This document shows positions 45,501 through 60,500 of a stretch of 64,000 bases of DNA, piece after piece. Position 1 is the first letter of the stretch. Every line of letters starts with the position of its first letter. The notes below the pieces were generated by a model. The model did not search any database. It had not been told where the DNA came from and was given only the letters and a program-made list of their open reading frames with translations. The translations under genes and the position numbers were made by a program. The DNA comes from Orthonyx spaldingii (lineage: Eukaryota > Chordata > Aves > Passeriformes > Orthonychidae): the NCBI GenBank assembly GCA_013397795.1, contig VZTJ01002455.1:402337-466336 (forward strand), read 5' to 3'.

Positions 45501-48500
45501 ACGTTGGCAGGAGTGATTTCACCCTGAGAAGAACTTCTTTTAAGTCTACCTGCAATTACTGTCCTTGATGGGACATCTGTGGCTTGGTCGTTTCCCAGAA
45601 CTCTCAAAGTCTGTTAAAGCAGTGGATAAAAATTGATTTAACTTGAATTTTTGGAAAGGTCTTCTGGTGTTTTTTTGGATAGAGCTAATAAAATGTCCTC
45701 TGTTTGGGTCTTCTGTTTCCATTGTCACTGTCCAGGTGATGACAAAACTTAAAATAGTCAGTTTTCAGTGAAGCAAAGGTTTTGGGCAGATTCCCAAAGA
45801 GTTTTTGTGCAGTGTTTGTATTGATTTTTCTAAAAAGTTCCCTGTGGGTGAACAAACATAAAAATTATTTATCTTAATGCTGAATCCATTTGCAGGGTAA
45901 TGTGTTCTGAAAAGTATAAAGATACTGTGGGTTTATTAATTGTTTGGAGTTTGAAGTTGTTCATGTTCGTACCCAGCTTCTGATGTAAAATATCAGTGTG
46001 TGAGGGTGATTTGAGTGTAACATTTGGGGAAGTACAGAGAGTGGGTTAAGCCACCACGGATGCACAAAATCTGTGAGTTTACAGGAAGGATTAAAGTTAC
46101 TTCAGGGGTTAATTCTGTCCTTTATGCTGTAATCACAAGTGGGTCTGACCTCAGGCTCAAACCTGGATGCCAGGTCAAGCTCTTTGAGTAGAACATCCTC
46201 AGTGTGGTACATAATTCATCTCTGCAGTGAAGGAAAATGTGAAAGCAAGCATCAAATCTAAATAATTCCAGTCTCTGCCTTAAAAAACTGTTTCTGCTCT
46301 AATCCCTCTTGTTCTCTGTTTAAATTGAGATGACTTTTCCTGGTGCTTGACCACTCCCTCCAGAATTTAGAAACTTGTGAGATCTCAGCTTAAAAGGCTT
46401 TATGGAATCACAGAATCTCAGAATGGTTTGGGTTGGAAGGGACCTTAAAGCTCATCCCATTCCACCCCTGCCATGGGCAGAGACACCTCCCACTATCCCA
46501 GGGTGCTCCAAGCCCTGTCCAGGTTCTAGGAGAATTTATCCCTATCGCTGTTTCCCAGCATAAAGCAACCAAAGCATCTGAATGGTGCTGTCAAGCCATG
46601 TTCCCAATGAAGTAATGAGAGTAGGCAGCAAAAAAGGACAGGACTCGGTGAAGAGGTGACTGGTAACTGACCAATTTTAATAGCCATTAAAATCAGAAAA
46701 TCTTCTCCAGAGTCGTGTGAAGGGGAAGCGTCAAATGCTTTAGAACATGAACAGAAGTAAAATTGCAAATGGAAAAAGACCACTTGAAATTGGGATTAAA
46801 ACTGGCTACTCCAGCTTTATATAGAAGAATAGATCTTCCTTCTGAAAGTTGTTGTGCTTTGTAACAGCCGTTGTTGTGCCAGTGTTTATGCACTCCTCGA
46901 AGCAGTGCAGAGTGTTGGTGGCAGGTGTGGTGAGACTCTGAGCCGAGCCAGCCTTGGTGTGGCCAACAGGTTGTTAAAGTAGCTCTGGCCTGGCTGCTTT
47001 GCTTGGCTTGCTGCTGTTCTAGCAACAGGCTGGCCAATCACTTCCTTAGGTTGGGGAGCAAGAAGGATCAAAGTTCCTTCCCAGCTGTAGATGTTAAGAG
47101 CTGATCTGACCAGCCAAGGAAATGGCATTAGGAAGTTTGGTCATCACCAGCAGATAAAGAAATGCTCTTCGTTCAGGAATGAATTTCTAATGTCAATGCT
47201 TATTTTCTTCCATCTTGTCCATAGTTGGCTTTTACTCCCTGCCCTCAAATTCTTTGTCCTAAAAGGATTAACGACTGACTGATGACTTTTTTCTTACATT
47301 CTGTTTTCCAGTGCACTCAGAAGAAGCACTGTTTTTACTGGCAACGTGTTACTACCGCTCAGGAAAGGCCTATAAAGCTTACAGGCTCCTAAAGGGACAC
47401 AGCTGTACCACCCCACAGTGTAAATACCTGCTTGCAAAATGTTGTGTGGACCTCAGCAAGTAAGTAAATCCTTCATGTTCTGTCCAGGGTTACAAATGGA
47501 TTTATTTTTTTGCTTGGATTTCTCTTTGGAAGCGGTCATCTTGTATGAACTAGAAATTCATTGGTCCTTCAGCACAGAAGATTACAAGTTCAATTTATTT
47601 TGCTTTCAGATATGGATCTCATGAGCATTAACCCATGTTGCAGAAACCTCTAATAGTTGTTGGGTAGCTTAGACAGGAATTGTGGAGCTGTGTAGAGAGA
47701 AAATAGATCTCTCCAGAGTGTGCAGGGAAAGCTCTTTGGGCTTTACTGCTCTCTTTGGTAGGGGAGGCCTTGGATATCCCAGGATGTCTTGACTTGTTTC
47801 TTCTGGCTCTTACCTGCTGTGGAGCCATTAGGATCCAGCTTTCTTTGCATCTCCCATTGAAAGGGAAATGGTGTGACTGTTCTACTGGAGAGGTCCCAGT
47901 GGAATAAGTTCAAAGCTGATTGTTCTCTCCCTTGCTTTTACAAAGTCTGGGGTGTGCATATAGTGCATCAGCTCCTGAACTTGTGTCAATCAGATTTCTT
48001 AAACACATCCTTTAGGATTTGTTAAATTTAACTGTTCTTGCTGTTAGTTACGAGCTCATTTATACAGCTGTGCCTTTTGTTCTTGTGGGAATGGTCTGTG
48101 CTGATAGAAGCATCCACCTGCAAGTAAAATTTCAAGTGGTGGCAAGAAAAGGTGATTTGTTTGTTCAGGTGCTTGGGCTCAGATGCCTGAAAAATGCCTC
48201 CCACCTCAGCAGTTGCATGAAGTCATTTTGAAGCCTGACAGCCAATGGCCCATTCCATGTGAGTGGTGCTGCTCCTGCAGGTGGTGGAGGTGCAAATCGA
48301 GCCCTTCTTGCAAGAAAGAAAGGCATTAAAATCCAAAATCTCTGCCATATCCCAATATCAAGTCTTAACTCAGTGCATGGGGCCCTACAGATTGTGTTTC
48401 TTTGGGAAACAAAGCCAGATTAAGCACTGTTTTAGCTTAGATAAAGCACCTTCAAAGATCAAGTGTCTGGAAGACTTTCTTGTCCTTCATCCTAGGATTG

Positions 48501-51500
48501 ATCACTTTCGGAAAAGCCATGCTGTATTTTGTGCCTCTGCTTTTGGGTTTTTGTTTTTCTTCCCTCCCAGTAGAGCTGTTTGACTTCAGAGCCCTGAACC
48601 TCCCTGTTGTAGAGGAATCCATGGGTTACTTAACATTCATTTGCAGGAACTGGTTTGTGGTTTAAAACCTGTGAACACTGACAGTGGATTTCTGTTTTTG
48701 TTTGCAGCAGGGTGACAACACTGGAGTGCCAGTACTGTGAGCCTTGTAACCCCTTTAAACCTCTTGTTTTTTAAAAAGGCTTGCAGAAGGAGAGCAGATC
48801 TTGTCTGGTGGAGTGTTGAATAAACAGAAAAGCCATGATGACATTGTTATGGAGTTTGGTGACTCTGCATGCTTTACACTCTCCTTACTGGGACATGTCT
48901 ACTGGTAAAGTTGCTTTTTCATTTTGCCCAATAAAGTTGGAGGGTTTTTATAAATTCAGGTGGATAGTTGTGGAATCAACCTGATTTGGGAATGCAAGAA
49001 TGGTTTTCACCCAAAGACTGAACACACAAATTCCTCTTTCCCAAGTGGATAAGAATACAATCCAAGAGTCTGGGTTTTTTGTATACCTTTGGATTTGCTC
49101 TGAATTCTTCCCTCATAAAAACTCTCTGCTTGTTTCTCAGTGTTACCATTTAGATTTTTCTTATCTGTTTTATACATGTCTGACTCTAACCTTCAAATCA
49201 AAGTTCTGAGAGTGCCAGGCAGAATAACTTGACAAATTGAAGTATTTTGATTTTGCCAAGATGCAAGAAAGGTTGCAGTGAATGTGAATGATTGATTAAA
49301 TAGGAGTAGTTGGGCTTAATTATTTTCAAGATTATTTCTTTGTAGCCAAATACTTAAGTGTTCAGTTTAGCCCCTAATTTCTTTGCAAAAATATCCATAG
49401 ATATTTAAGATGGCTGGAAGGCTGGCAGTCAGGTTACTGTTGGCAAAAAAGAAACAAGCTGTTGCAAAGAACAGCATCTTCCTAAAAATGAAAATTCTCA
49501 AGCTATTTTAGTGCTTACATAACTGTTTTTGACAACTGTGTCTAAATATGTCAAATAACTTCAAAAGAACTCAGTATTTCTCTGACTTGAAAAATGAGGA
49601 ATGTTTCTGTGCCTCTCAACATGTTTTTGTTTTTCAACTCCTCTTCTGGCGAACTCCCTTGAACAAAAGTGCTGTTCTGAAGTTTCCCTGTGAACTGTTT
49701 CATTCTTTTTGCAGCAAGACAGACCGGCTTGCCAAAGGATCAGAATGTTACCAAAAGAGCCTTAGTTTAAATCCTTTCCTCTGGTCCCCTTTTGAATCAC
49801 TATGTGAAATAGGTGAGTCTGCAGAACTGTTTGGCTCATGTAAATCTTCTGAGAGATTTTTGTGAGCAGCAGTTAATTTAAAATACTTTGCCATTGTTTA
49901 AAATTTCTCTCTGGTTTTTTTCCATTTTCATTATTTATACATTTTTTGATTTAACAATACCTTGTGCTTACCAGCCTGCATTTCATAGACACTTAGAAAC
50001 TGTTTCTGAGTATAGATTGAAAAAACAATAGATAAAAATTATTAAAAATATTGATTGTCCAGGGTTTTGTAGCAGAAGAACACTTCTGGTTTAGTATAAA
50101 GGGCCCAGAGTGAGCTGGTCTAATAGAGGGTGTCCCTACCTATTGCAGAGGGTTGGAACGAGATGATTTTTAAGGTCCCTTCCAGCCCAGCCCAAACATT
50201 CTATGAGTCTATGAAATGTTTTAAAACACTTATAAAGCCCTTTGTCCTCTGTCCTTCTTTCAGACTGGATATTCAGTGTACAGGCTCAGGACTAACTATT
50301 AAATCTCCTTCCACTCTTACAGGTGAAAAGCCAGACCCTGACCAAACATTTAAATTAACATCCTTACAGAACTTCAGCAGCTGTCTGCCCAACACTTGCA
50401 CAACGTTGGTGTCTAATCACAACATATCCCACAGACAGCCTGAGACTGTGCTCATGGAGACACCCCAGGACACAATTGTGAGTTTTGCTGAAATCACTGT
50501 AAAATCATGGTTTTGCTAAAATCATGTCATTTTTCCAGCTTAACTGAAAAATGTTAATTAAACCATTCCCTGAGTACCTACCAGCTGCCTTTTATTCTTC
50601 AGGAGTTGAACAGAATCAACCTAGAATCCTCCAATTCAAAGTATTCCTCCTTGAACTCGGATTCTACCATGTCTTACATTGACTCGTCTGTGATTTCCTC
50701 AGATTCTGTCCCTCTGGGGTCAGGAACTGCCATATTGTCCAAACAGGCTCAAAATAAACCAAAAACTGGACGGAGTTTACTGGGGGGACCTGCAGCTTTG
50801 AGCCCACTAACTCCGAGGTAAGTCCCTGGCATGGGCAAGCTCTGCCCAGGGCTGAGCTGCTGGTAATGTTTGGGGTTTGGAGCAGGAGGGCTGGTGCTGC
50901 ACAGCACACTCACACACACGTGTTGGTAGAATTTTGTAAACCCCAAACAAGTTCAGGAACTGCTCTTGGGCCTAGTGTTGGTCTCTTTAGGTTTTTAAAC
51001 AAACAGTTGGTGGTTTGGAGAGGAATTGTTGATTCAGGGTATTGCTTGTTGCCATATCTCACATGAAAAACCTCTAAAGGAATATGTTACTGCTCTGGAA
51101 TAAACTTTACTATGAAAGGCTGCTGTAAAGAGCTTTTCTTGAAGATCAATTCTTGATGATCCTGTAGGTCCCTTCCAGCTCAGGGTATTCCATGATCTGG
51201 ATTTTCTGTTTTAACCCCAGCATCAGCCCAGTTCTCCAAGTCTAACACTCAGACACTGACCCTTCCTCTCTGGTTTGTTCTCAGCTTTGGAATTCTGCCA
51301 CTAGAAACCCCAAGCCCTGGAGATGGATCCTATTTACAGAACTACACCAACTCTTCCTCTGTAATCGATGTGCCATCCACCGGAGCACCTTCAAAGAAGG
51401 TACCTTGCATTCTGCAGCACAGCTGCTCTTCTGAGAGCTTGACATTGCAGTGCACTTGAAAGAAGAATCCATAATACAGAGAAAAAACCATGTGAGCTGA

Positions 51501-54500
51501 GTTTTTCCCCCCCCCAAAGATGCCCAGGCTGGTGTTGCTGGAGTAACCTAAGGAAGGTCTCTGTGTTCTGTCCACCGCCCATCACAGAGGGTTGTACAAA
51601 CACTGATGCTTCCAAACAACAGCAGATTCCAACTTTTCAGTTTGCAGGGTGGAGTGAGAAGACTTGGAGTTTTCGTTTTATGTATTTAATGTGTTTTCTG
51701 AAGCCTCAAGTGAGCTGAAGCTACTGCTCTCTTGCAAGTAGTTCTTGAATTGTAGTTTACAGACCAGAGTAATCAGAATCCTGCTGCTGGGCTGTGAAGG
51801 ACTGAGAGAATAGTTCTGTTTCACTCAGCAAAACCTTGGGTAGGGGAAACTAAAAATTGTCTGTTTTACCCAGGAAGAAACTGCCATAGTTGCCATAGTG
51901 ATAAATGAGAGGTGGAATGTTAGTGACAGTTGAAGAACTATTTGTTCCTTTCTAAAAACAAAAAACCTGAGGATTTTTCCCTGTATTTTTAGTAAATCTG
52001 CAAAGTGGCTGAGGGGTGTGTGGTGGTGTTTTATAGGGGGCAATATTTTGAAGTGAAAACTCGTTGCAGGTAACAGTGTTGAGTCCCTCAGAAAGTAGAA
52101 CTTGAATTGCCACGTTTGCTCTGGACAAATCTTGGTGCTCACCTTGCTGTGCCATTCTGAAAGGGAAATTTGGGAACTGTGCTAAAACAGTCTGTTAGGA
52201 ATGTTCTTTGTATGGCTGATCCGATTCCCATCCTGTACTTGCTCAGGACCAAGGAGTTTTCCATGGTACATTTGAAAACAATGGCTTGTGGTGGACTGTG
52301 CACATTAGGAAGGTACATTTCTATGAGTCTGAAAATGGAAATAAAGTCAGTAAAGTGCAGCTCTTCTGAGAGCTGAAAAGCTTTGGGGGGAATCAAGTTG
52401 GATTTGCTGCAGTTTTGTTGCTTTGGTGAGTGTGACACAGCAGCACTGAGGTGTAAATTTCACTACTCCACACTTAGGCTCTGCCCAGATGGAGCTGTGC
52501 CACTACCAAAACACAAATATTTAACATATTTTAATAAAGAACTTAAATTCTGCCTCATGCTTTGTCCAGTGCAAATAGTGACTGTGCCAGTTCCGCTTTG
52601 CTCTGCCAGCTCAGTGTCAGACAAGGTTTGGTGGAGCTGTGGCTGAACAGAGGCAGTTTCCTAGGAAACACTTACATAAGTGAATGAAGCATTAGGATGG
52701 ATGCAAAGGCTTCCTGTCTGAGTGGGCAAGTCCTTTCTGGCCACCTAAACCCTCCTCTGGTAACATAATCTGGGAAAAGAAGGGCAAGACCGAGCTGTAG
52801 AAGTTGGGTAATGCAGAAACTGGCATTGCTTGTGCTGTTGTTGATCCCACTTGTCCCTCTCTGGTGACTCTTCCAAACAGCCATCACTGAATTGAATATT
52901 GGTGTCCCTGCAGTGGGCAGAAAGATAATTTTTTTTTAAGTTTTTTTTTTAAAAAAGTAGGAAGAAGAGGATCTGTTCTGAAAACAGGCTCAGGTGCCGT
53001 GCATGCCTTCTGAAAGGGATTGTAATAAGATAATTCAGAAGTCTTTTTCTTTCCTATTTTTCTCTTGTGTTTTCACAACTTTCTGCAGAAAAGTTAAATG
53101 AGACACCTTTGAATTCCCCTTTGTTCTTGCACAAGCACTTTCACATGTAGTTTCTTGCCACTAGATGGAGATTCTATATCTTCAAATAATGTGCATAAGC
53201 TCTGTGGACTTGGTGTTATTAACATGTAGAATGGGAAACATTTTTGATGGTTTCCCCTTGGGATGGGGCAACCCTCCCCTTTATTACAACAATTCTGTTT
53301 CTCCTTGTGCAGTGTTCGGTGGGTGGAATGGGTTGGCTTTGGTGCAGCAGAGATGGAGACTCCTGAGTGACATAATAACAAACCTGTAGAAACTCTGTGT
53401 TGTGCAGACTGTCAGCAGGATCAGCCAGGCTGGAACAAAATCTGTCTTCTCCCAGAGTGGGAATAGCAGAGAAGTCACTCCAATTCTTGTTGCACAAACA
53501 CAGAGCTCTGGTCCACAGACAAGGTAAAAAAAAAAATCACAGTACTGGAGCATTTTTGTTTAAAACAAAGCTAAAAGCTGTTATTATTAAAAGTGGAGCA
53601 AAGCTTACTTTTCAGTGTGTAATTTTTAATTTTTTTGTGTTCAGTACAACACCTCAGGTATTGAGCCCAACCATTGCTGCTCCACCCAACGCGCTGCCTC
53701 GACGAAGCTCTCGCCTGTTTACCAGTGATAGTTCTACAACCAAGGTAAGAAACCTCCCAGTGCTGGAAATTCCTGCCTCTCTTACCCATGCCACTATGCC
53801 AACTGTCAATTTCTGCATATTTGTAGCAATTTTAGCAGCTTAAGAACAGATTCTGTAGTGAGCAGGGCATGGCTGGGCATGGTTGGTACACGTAATTTTA
53901 CACAATTGACTCTCAAGTTTAGATTTCTGAATTTAAGAGACTCTTTTATATGTAACTTTTACTGCTTTTACTTGCAGGAAAATAGCAAAAAATTAAAAAT
54001 GAAGTTTCCACCTAAGATCCCAAACAGAAAAACGAAAAGTAAAACAAATAAGGGAGGAATAACTCAACCAAACTTAAATGATAGTTTGGAAATTACCAAA
54101 CTGGATTCTTCCATCATTTCAGAAGGGAAAATTTCCACTGTTGCACCACAAATCCAAGCTTTTACGCTACAGAAGGCAGCAGCAGGTCTGTTTGAGCACT
54201 ATTGGACTGTAGTAGAGTAAAATCTGATATGTCTGGGTTTTAATGTTTCTTCAGTATTTGCTTCTTTCCCATTTCATTTAGCCTGCAGCCCTCACCTTTG
54301 TACAGTGATGAACACTGATTTAATTCAATAAATTCTTGTTAACTTAGAACCACATGAAGAAATATTGAAAGTGGTAATTGCCAGCAGATAGATCTTGCAA
54401 GTTCTGGTCCTTATTAATGATGAAAGTATTTTCAAAGTATTGATATATAAAGTATAAACTATTATGCAATATATTATGATAATAGAATAAGTAATTATTA

Positions 54501-57500
54501 TTATAAGTGTTATGATGTTGTAAAGTATAAATTTAAAATAATATAAATTATTTAAAAGTATATAAGGTATGACAGTATTATTATCCTTGGAAGCTGATTC
54601 AAAGGAGTTACTCGTAATCCATCATCTTCCTTCAACATGGGCTTTATGGAGTCTGTTCTCCCTTGATATTTCCCATTTGTTTAAAAACAAGTCTTTATTC
54701 AGATTGTCAGAAAATCCTGAGCAAAATGCTGAATTCCTCTCCTTTGGCTCAGCAATGTTTCCAGGCAGCAAGAGGATGTATCCATGGCTACCAGGCTTGT
54801 GGAAACTGCTCAGACCTAGAGAAATGTTTGAATAGCTGCTGGAAATGCAGAACTCCACTCACCCCGAGCCCCAGAGTTTAAGGACTCATTATTTTCTGGC
54901 TTCCCTTACAGAGGCTGATATTCAGAATATCATGCTCATGTTAATTAAGAGTGTATAAACCTTGTTTGGAAACTCCTGAAAGATTTTCATAGGCAAATTC
55001 AGCAGCAGTGCACAAGGGAGAGCTTTTGGGATTAGCACTTCCAAGTAAATAAGTCTCAGCTGTCCTTTTTTCTTTTTTTTCTTTTTTTTTTTTTTTTTTC
55101 ACTTTTTTTTATTGTGTTTTTCTCCTAGAAGGTTTGATGAGCCTTCTCCGGGACATGGGGAAAGGTTATTTAGCCTTGTGCTCATACAACTGTAAAGAAG
55201 CCATCAATATTTTGAGCCATTTGCCATCCCACCACTACAACACAGGCTGGGTGCTGTGCCAAATTGGGAGAGCTTACTTTGAGCTGGCAGAGTACATGCA
55301 GGTAGGAACTGGGGCTGGGCCTTCCTCTTCTCACTTTGCTTTGGCAGTTTTATACAAAACCTGCAGATTTCCTGTAAAATCTATGGGACATTTGCAGCTG
55401 TGGTAGATGGGTAAATATAAAAGTTACACCTGGAATGGATTTAGATCTTGAATCTGCTTCATTAGAGCTTTATCATTGAGCTTTCCTAAAAATGTTTTTA
55501 ATGTTATTTCCTGTTGTACCCAGCTCTTGTGTTCTCTTCCTTGTCTGTCCTGTCTCTGCCTCCAGCTGTGCTGATGGAATTGTTTGCACTGCAAACTGTT
55601 TTAGCTTAGATCACTGAACAATTTGAGCTCTAAACCAAAAAACTTCTCTCCATTCTAGTTAGTTCTGATCACATCAGTGACCCAGTTTCCCTTCCAGCCT
55701 CACAAATGAAGCACTGGCACAGCTGAGGTGATGCCAAACTGCTCCAGAATCAGAAGTGAGCAGTTCAGGGTAATACCACAGTTCACCTCTCCTTGGCACT
55801 GTTGTCCTGACAGCTGATGTGCCTGTTTGCTAAGTTTTTAAAACACTCCTTGGCAGAATGTGTGCAGGAGACAAAGGAGAGGGGGATTTTAAACTGTGCA
55901 CAGTCTGTTTAGAGATGGAGCACATTGGGTGCCTTCATAGATTATTTAGGAAGGTGAGGGTACAGATTTTAATTACAGAATTCCAGTGTGGTTTGGGTTT
56001 AAAGAGACCCTAAAGCTCATCCATTCCCACCCCTGCCGTGGCAGGGACACCTTCCACTGTCTCAGGCTGCTCCAGGCCCCATCCAGCCTGGCCTTGGACA
56101 CTGCCAGGGATCCAGGGGCAGCCACAGCTTCTCTGGGCACCCTGTGCCAGGGCCTCCCCACCCTCACAGGGAACAATTCCTTCCCAATATCCCATCCATC
56201 CCTGCCCTCTGGCAGTGTAAAACCATTGCCCTGTGTCCTGTCACTGTTTATTGGGATGGTTAAGCATCATAACTAACCCGTAAAAGTCTGTTACACTCTT
56301 TCTGATTTTGTGGATAATGTTTTTGCCTCCCTGGAGCACGGATAGAAACAGGAATGCAGCTGAGTCAGCAGGAGGGAGAGCTGGCTGCATTCCTGCTGGC
56401 ATCAGTATCCTGGGATACAGTCACTTCCTTCCCTTGAAAGGAAAGTTCCAGGACTTACAGCTCTGATTTAAAAAGCAAAGAGGATGCTCAGGCTGGACAC
56501 GAGGCCTTGGACCTTGACCTTTGTGCTCTGCCTTGGTGGGTGGAATTTTAAGTTTCATTTCTGTTCTCAGGCTGAGAGAATATTTTCAGAAGTGAGGAGG
56601 ATTGAAAACTACAGAGTAGAAGGCATGGAGATCTATTCAACCACGCTCTGGCACCTGCAGAAAGATGTTGCCCTTTCAGTTCTTTCCAAGGATTTGACAG
56701 ACATGGATAAAAACTCACCGGAGGTATAAAATGCTGTGGGCTGGAGTGAGAAGAGGGAAGTGTATGTGCTAAAATCAGTGATTCTGAACAGAGCTTTGAG
56801 CTCTAATCCAGTGCACTCTCCAGTGGGAATACACCTGAACATGGCAAAACTGCAGAGGGAGGTGGCAGGGTTGTCTGTTGAACTGCTGATGCCTGAAATG
56901 GCTTCTGAAAATTTGAATATCAGCTTGTGTGGAACAGGTTGAAACCTTTTATCTGCTAATGGTTATTTAAATTTGCCTTGACACCATTCAACCAGGAAGA
57001 TCATGGGTTAGTCAGTCACTCCTGCTGCTGCCAGTGTGTGTGAGATAAGGAATCTCTTTTTCCTGTACCACCTTTTAATTGCTGTAGTTAATTCATTGGC
57101 ACTTAAAATATTTGCTCTAGAATTTATTTGCAGACATGGTGTTGCACATTTTTATACCAAAGTCCATTGAACTGCAGGGTGTGTGGTAATGTAAAGTCAT
57201 GATATGCCAAAAACCAGGAATCTTTCAGTGGGTGCCACAGTAAAAATAACAGATATGAGTTTATAAATGTGCTCTTAAGAATTGAGAAAGCTGTAGAGGA
57301 TATTGGAGTTTTTTTTGTTGGAGGACGGAATCCAGTTCATGTTGTTCTGTTGGTTTGTCTAAGGTGGAAAACTCAAACCCAGTGAAGCAGTTGGTGGTTG
57401 TAGTGTTAGTCAGGATAGAGGGAAATGCAGATTTTAATCCAAGGAATGGAAAACAGTTATGTGCTTTGGCAGTGCTGCTAAAAATCTGGGGAAGTGAGGG

Positions 57501-60500
57501 ACCCCAGGCTGTGGTATTTAGAATCTCAATGGGTGCTGAGCAGCAGGGAAAGAGGAGGTTGTTGCTAAAATTCTTCCTCTGCAGATTTCCAGATTTGTCA
57601 GTTGGAGGGAGCTGAAGAAATCAAGTACCATCTCCCCCTTTGTTATTCTTAAATCTCAGATGTTTTATTTCTGGCCTTTTCAACAGCTTCAAAAGCTTTA
57701 GTCATTAGTCATCAAAGGATCTCATTGGTGCAGACTTGTTGGGTGTCCATGGATTCTCCATTTCTGTATTTCAGCTTGTACATTTATCTATTTTAGAAGG
57801 TGTGTTCAGCCCTGCTTACCTCAGAGGAATGAGCCTGAACTAACTGTTGATTTATTCCTGTTTTTACTTTTTAATCTAGGAGTAAGTTATTTGTAATTAT
57901 TTAAAGCAGTGTAGATAAATGTGTTCAGCTCACACTTAGTCATTCAGGGTTGTAAAAAGGGTTCTGCTCTCGCCCTGCTGCTGTTCCAGGCCTGGTGTGC
58001 TGCAGGAAACTGCTTCAGCTTGCAGAGGGAGCACGACATTGCCATCAAGTTCTTCCAGAGGGCCATCCAGGTGGATCCAAACTATGCCTATGCCTACACC
58101 CTGCTGGGCCATGAGTTTGTGCTGACAGAAGAACTGGACAAAGCCTTGGCCTGTTTTAGAAACGCCATCAGAGTCAACCCCCGGCACTACAACGCCTGGT
58201 AAGTGTGGCTTTATCCCCTGCTGCTGCGTGTGGTGCAGAATTCCTTCTGGAGGAACATCTTCTGGATGCTGCCACTGCTGGAATTTCATGGAGTCACAGA
58301 CTGGTTTGGGTGGGAAGGGACCTTACAGCCCATCCGGTGCCACCCCTGCCACGGGCAGGGACATCTCCCACTGTCCCACAAGCCCCATCCAACCTGGCCT
58401 TGGATGCTTCCAGGGATGGGACAGCCACAATCTACCTACCACTCTTCCCTCCTGGAAGACAGCAAAGCCATTCCTGCAGAAGATGAGGGGGCTACTTCCA
58501 CAAGGAAGGCAAAAAATTGGAATGTTTTTGGCTTTCACAGACTGTTTAGGCTGTATTACCCCAGCTGTTTTGTTCTGCTGGGCAGCATTCTTCATGCATT
58601 ATGTTTCCTCATTTGCAGTTGGAGAGATGAGATCTCAGCCCCTTCATACCTTAAGACACAGTTTCTTACAGCTTTTTAATATATAAAGCAGTCAAAGTTA
58701 GATTTGTGAGTGTGAGTCTCTTAGTGTTAATAACTTTTGTGTGCTTTTTATTCAGTAGCTATTTAGCCAGTCTTCCTGTGTATCACATCAGTTCTTCAGC
58801 TATCCAGTGGATAAAGAAAATAAATAAAATTTTATACAGCTTTTTTTCCCCCCAGGAAGTCCCTTCCCACCCTAGATGGGCTTGGCAAGGCTACACACCG
58901 TTCCTGCCATGTCACCTTCCCTGACAGAAGCTAATTTGATTAAAATCCAGTGCTACTTACCAGAATTATTTCTCTGCTGCAGGTACGGGTTGGGAATGAT
59001 TTATTACAAACAGGAGAAATTCAGTCTGGCAGAAATGCACTTCCAGAAAGCACTTGATATCAACCCTCAGAGCTCAGTCCTGCTGTGTCACATTGGAGTA
59101 GTAAGTACATGGCACTGAACTTGGGTGGGGAGAAGGGTTTGGGGTGGAGACGAGGTGAGGAGGATTTTTCTTCCTCTGAGGACGCTTGTTCAGACTTGGT
59201 CTAGAATTGGGCCAGTATTTTTCTGAACGAGCAGACTGTAAGCAAACATGGTCAAAAGGGTTTGTCCTTGCTTGGCAGATGAGCTGTGATTTTTTTTCCC
59301 TGTTTGGAATTATTCTCTCTTTATGTGCCAGGTCCAACATGCACTGAAAAAATCGGAGAAGGCTTTGGACACTTTGAACAAAGCGATCAACATCGACCCC
59401 AAGAACCCACTATGCAAATTCCATAGAGCCTCAGTGTTATTTGCAAATGAGAAGTACAAGGTCAGTCTGGGTGCTCGTGGCATCCTTGAAATTGCTGCAG
59501 CTGGGAGTGGGGATGGCTTGGAAGCCAAATGTTTACAGGTCACACTGGGGAGCACCAGGGCTTGCAGGAACAGCCTGGGACATGGGAAGCATTTGCTTTG
59601 GCAAGTGCCACCCTCACCAGGGAACTGTGTTAAATGTTTTGACTGTAATAAAATCTGGGACCAACAGGTGTTGCTTTTTACAGTATTATTATTTTAGTCT
59701 GACCCACTATCATGAGTTTATCCTAAATTACTAAAAAACCTCAGCAAACTGCCCCATATCCAATGCCAGCAATAGGAACCAGCTGTTTCCAAGGTTGTGT
59801 TGTGGAGTGAAAAGTCAGAAGTGAAGCAGTTTTGGGTTGATCCCCTGCTGACCTGAACCCTGCTTAGAATAAGAGAAGATTTTCCCACAGTGTTCATCCA
59901 GTGACTTTTCCTCTGGCCAGTGTTTTTTGGCTCCAGAAGAGAAGCCAAGTCTGTTTTGAAGCTTGCCTCAGAAACGTGTGTGCACATTGAAAGGGGAAAC
60001 TTAAAACTTCTTTTATTTCTAACTGCAGACTCAATATTTTTGGTTGAGTTTCTTAATGATGCCAGGTGACTGTCCCAGCAGAATAAATAGTTCCAGCACC
60101 AGCAACTAGTTTAAAAATTAAGTAGAAGTTTCACTAAAAGGTTTTTTTGTTTCAAATGCCCAATATAAATACTCTTTTCAACCTTTCAGTCGGCTTTACA
60201 AGAACTTGAAGAACTGAAACAGATTGTTCCCAAAGAGTCTCTTGTTTACTTTTTAATAGGAAAGGTAGGTAAAACTTCACTGTGATTGTAAGTTCTTTGG
60301 TTTCCTCTGCTGCTTAATGAGAAAATTTGATGCCTGCCACTGAGCTGCTTCCACTTGGAGCAGTATTCTAAAAATTTCCAAAGTTTTCAATAAGGCTTAG
60401 TGCTCCTAGCTTTATTATGTGCCAGCTTTTAAATGCAAAGGACAGTTAAAGAGAGCTGGAGGTGATAGTGCATCCCTCAGTCAGCAGAGCTGGTTATTTG

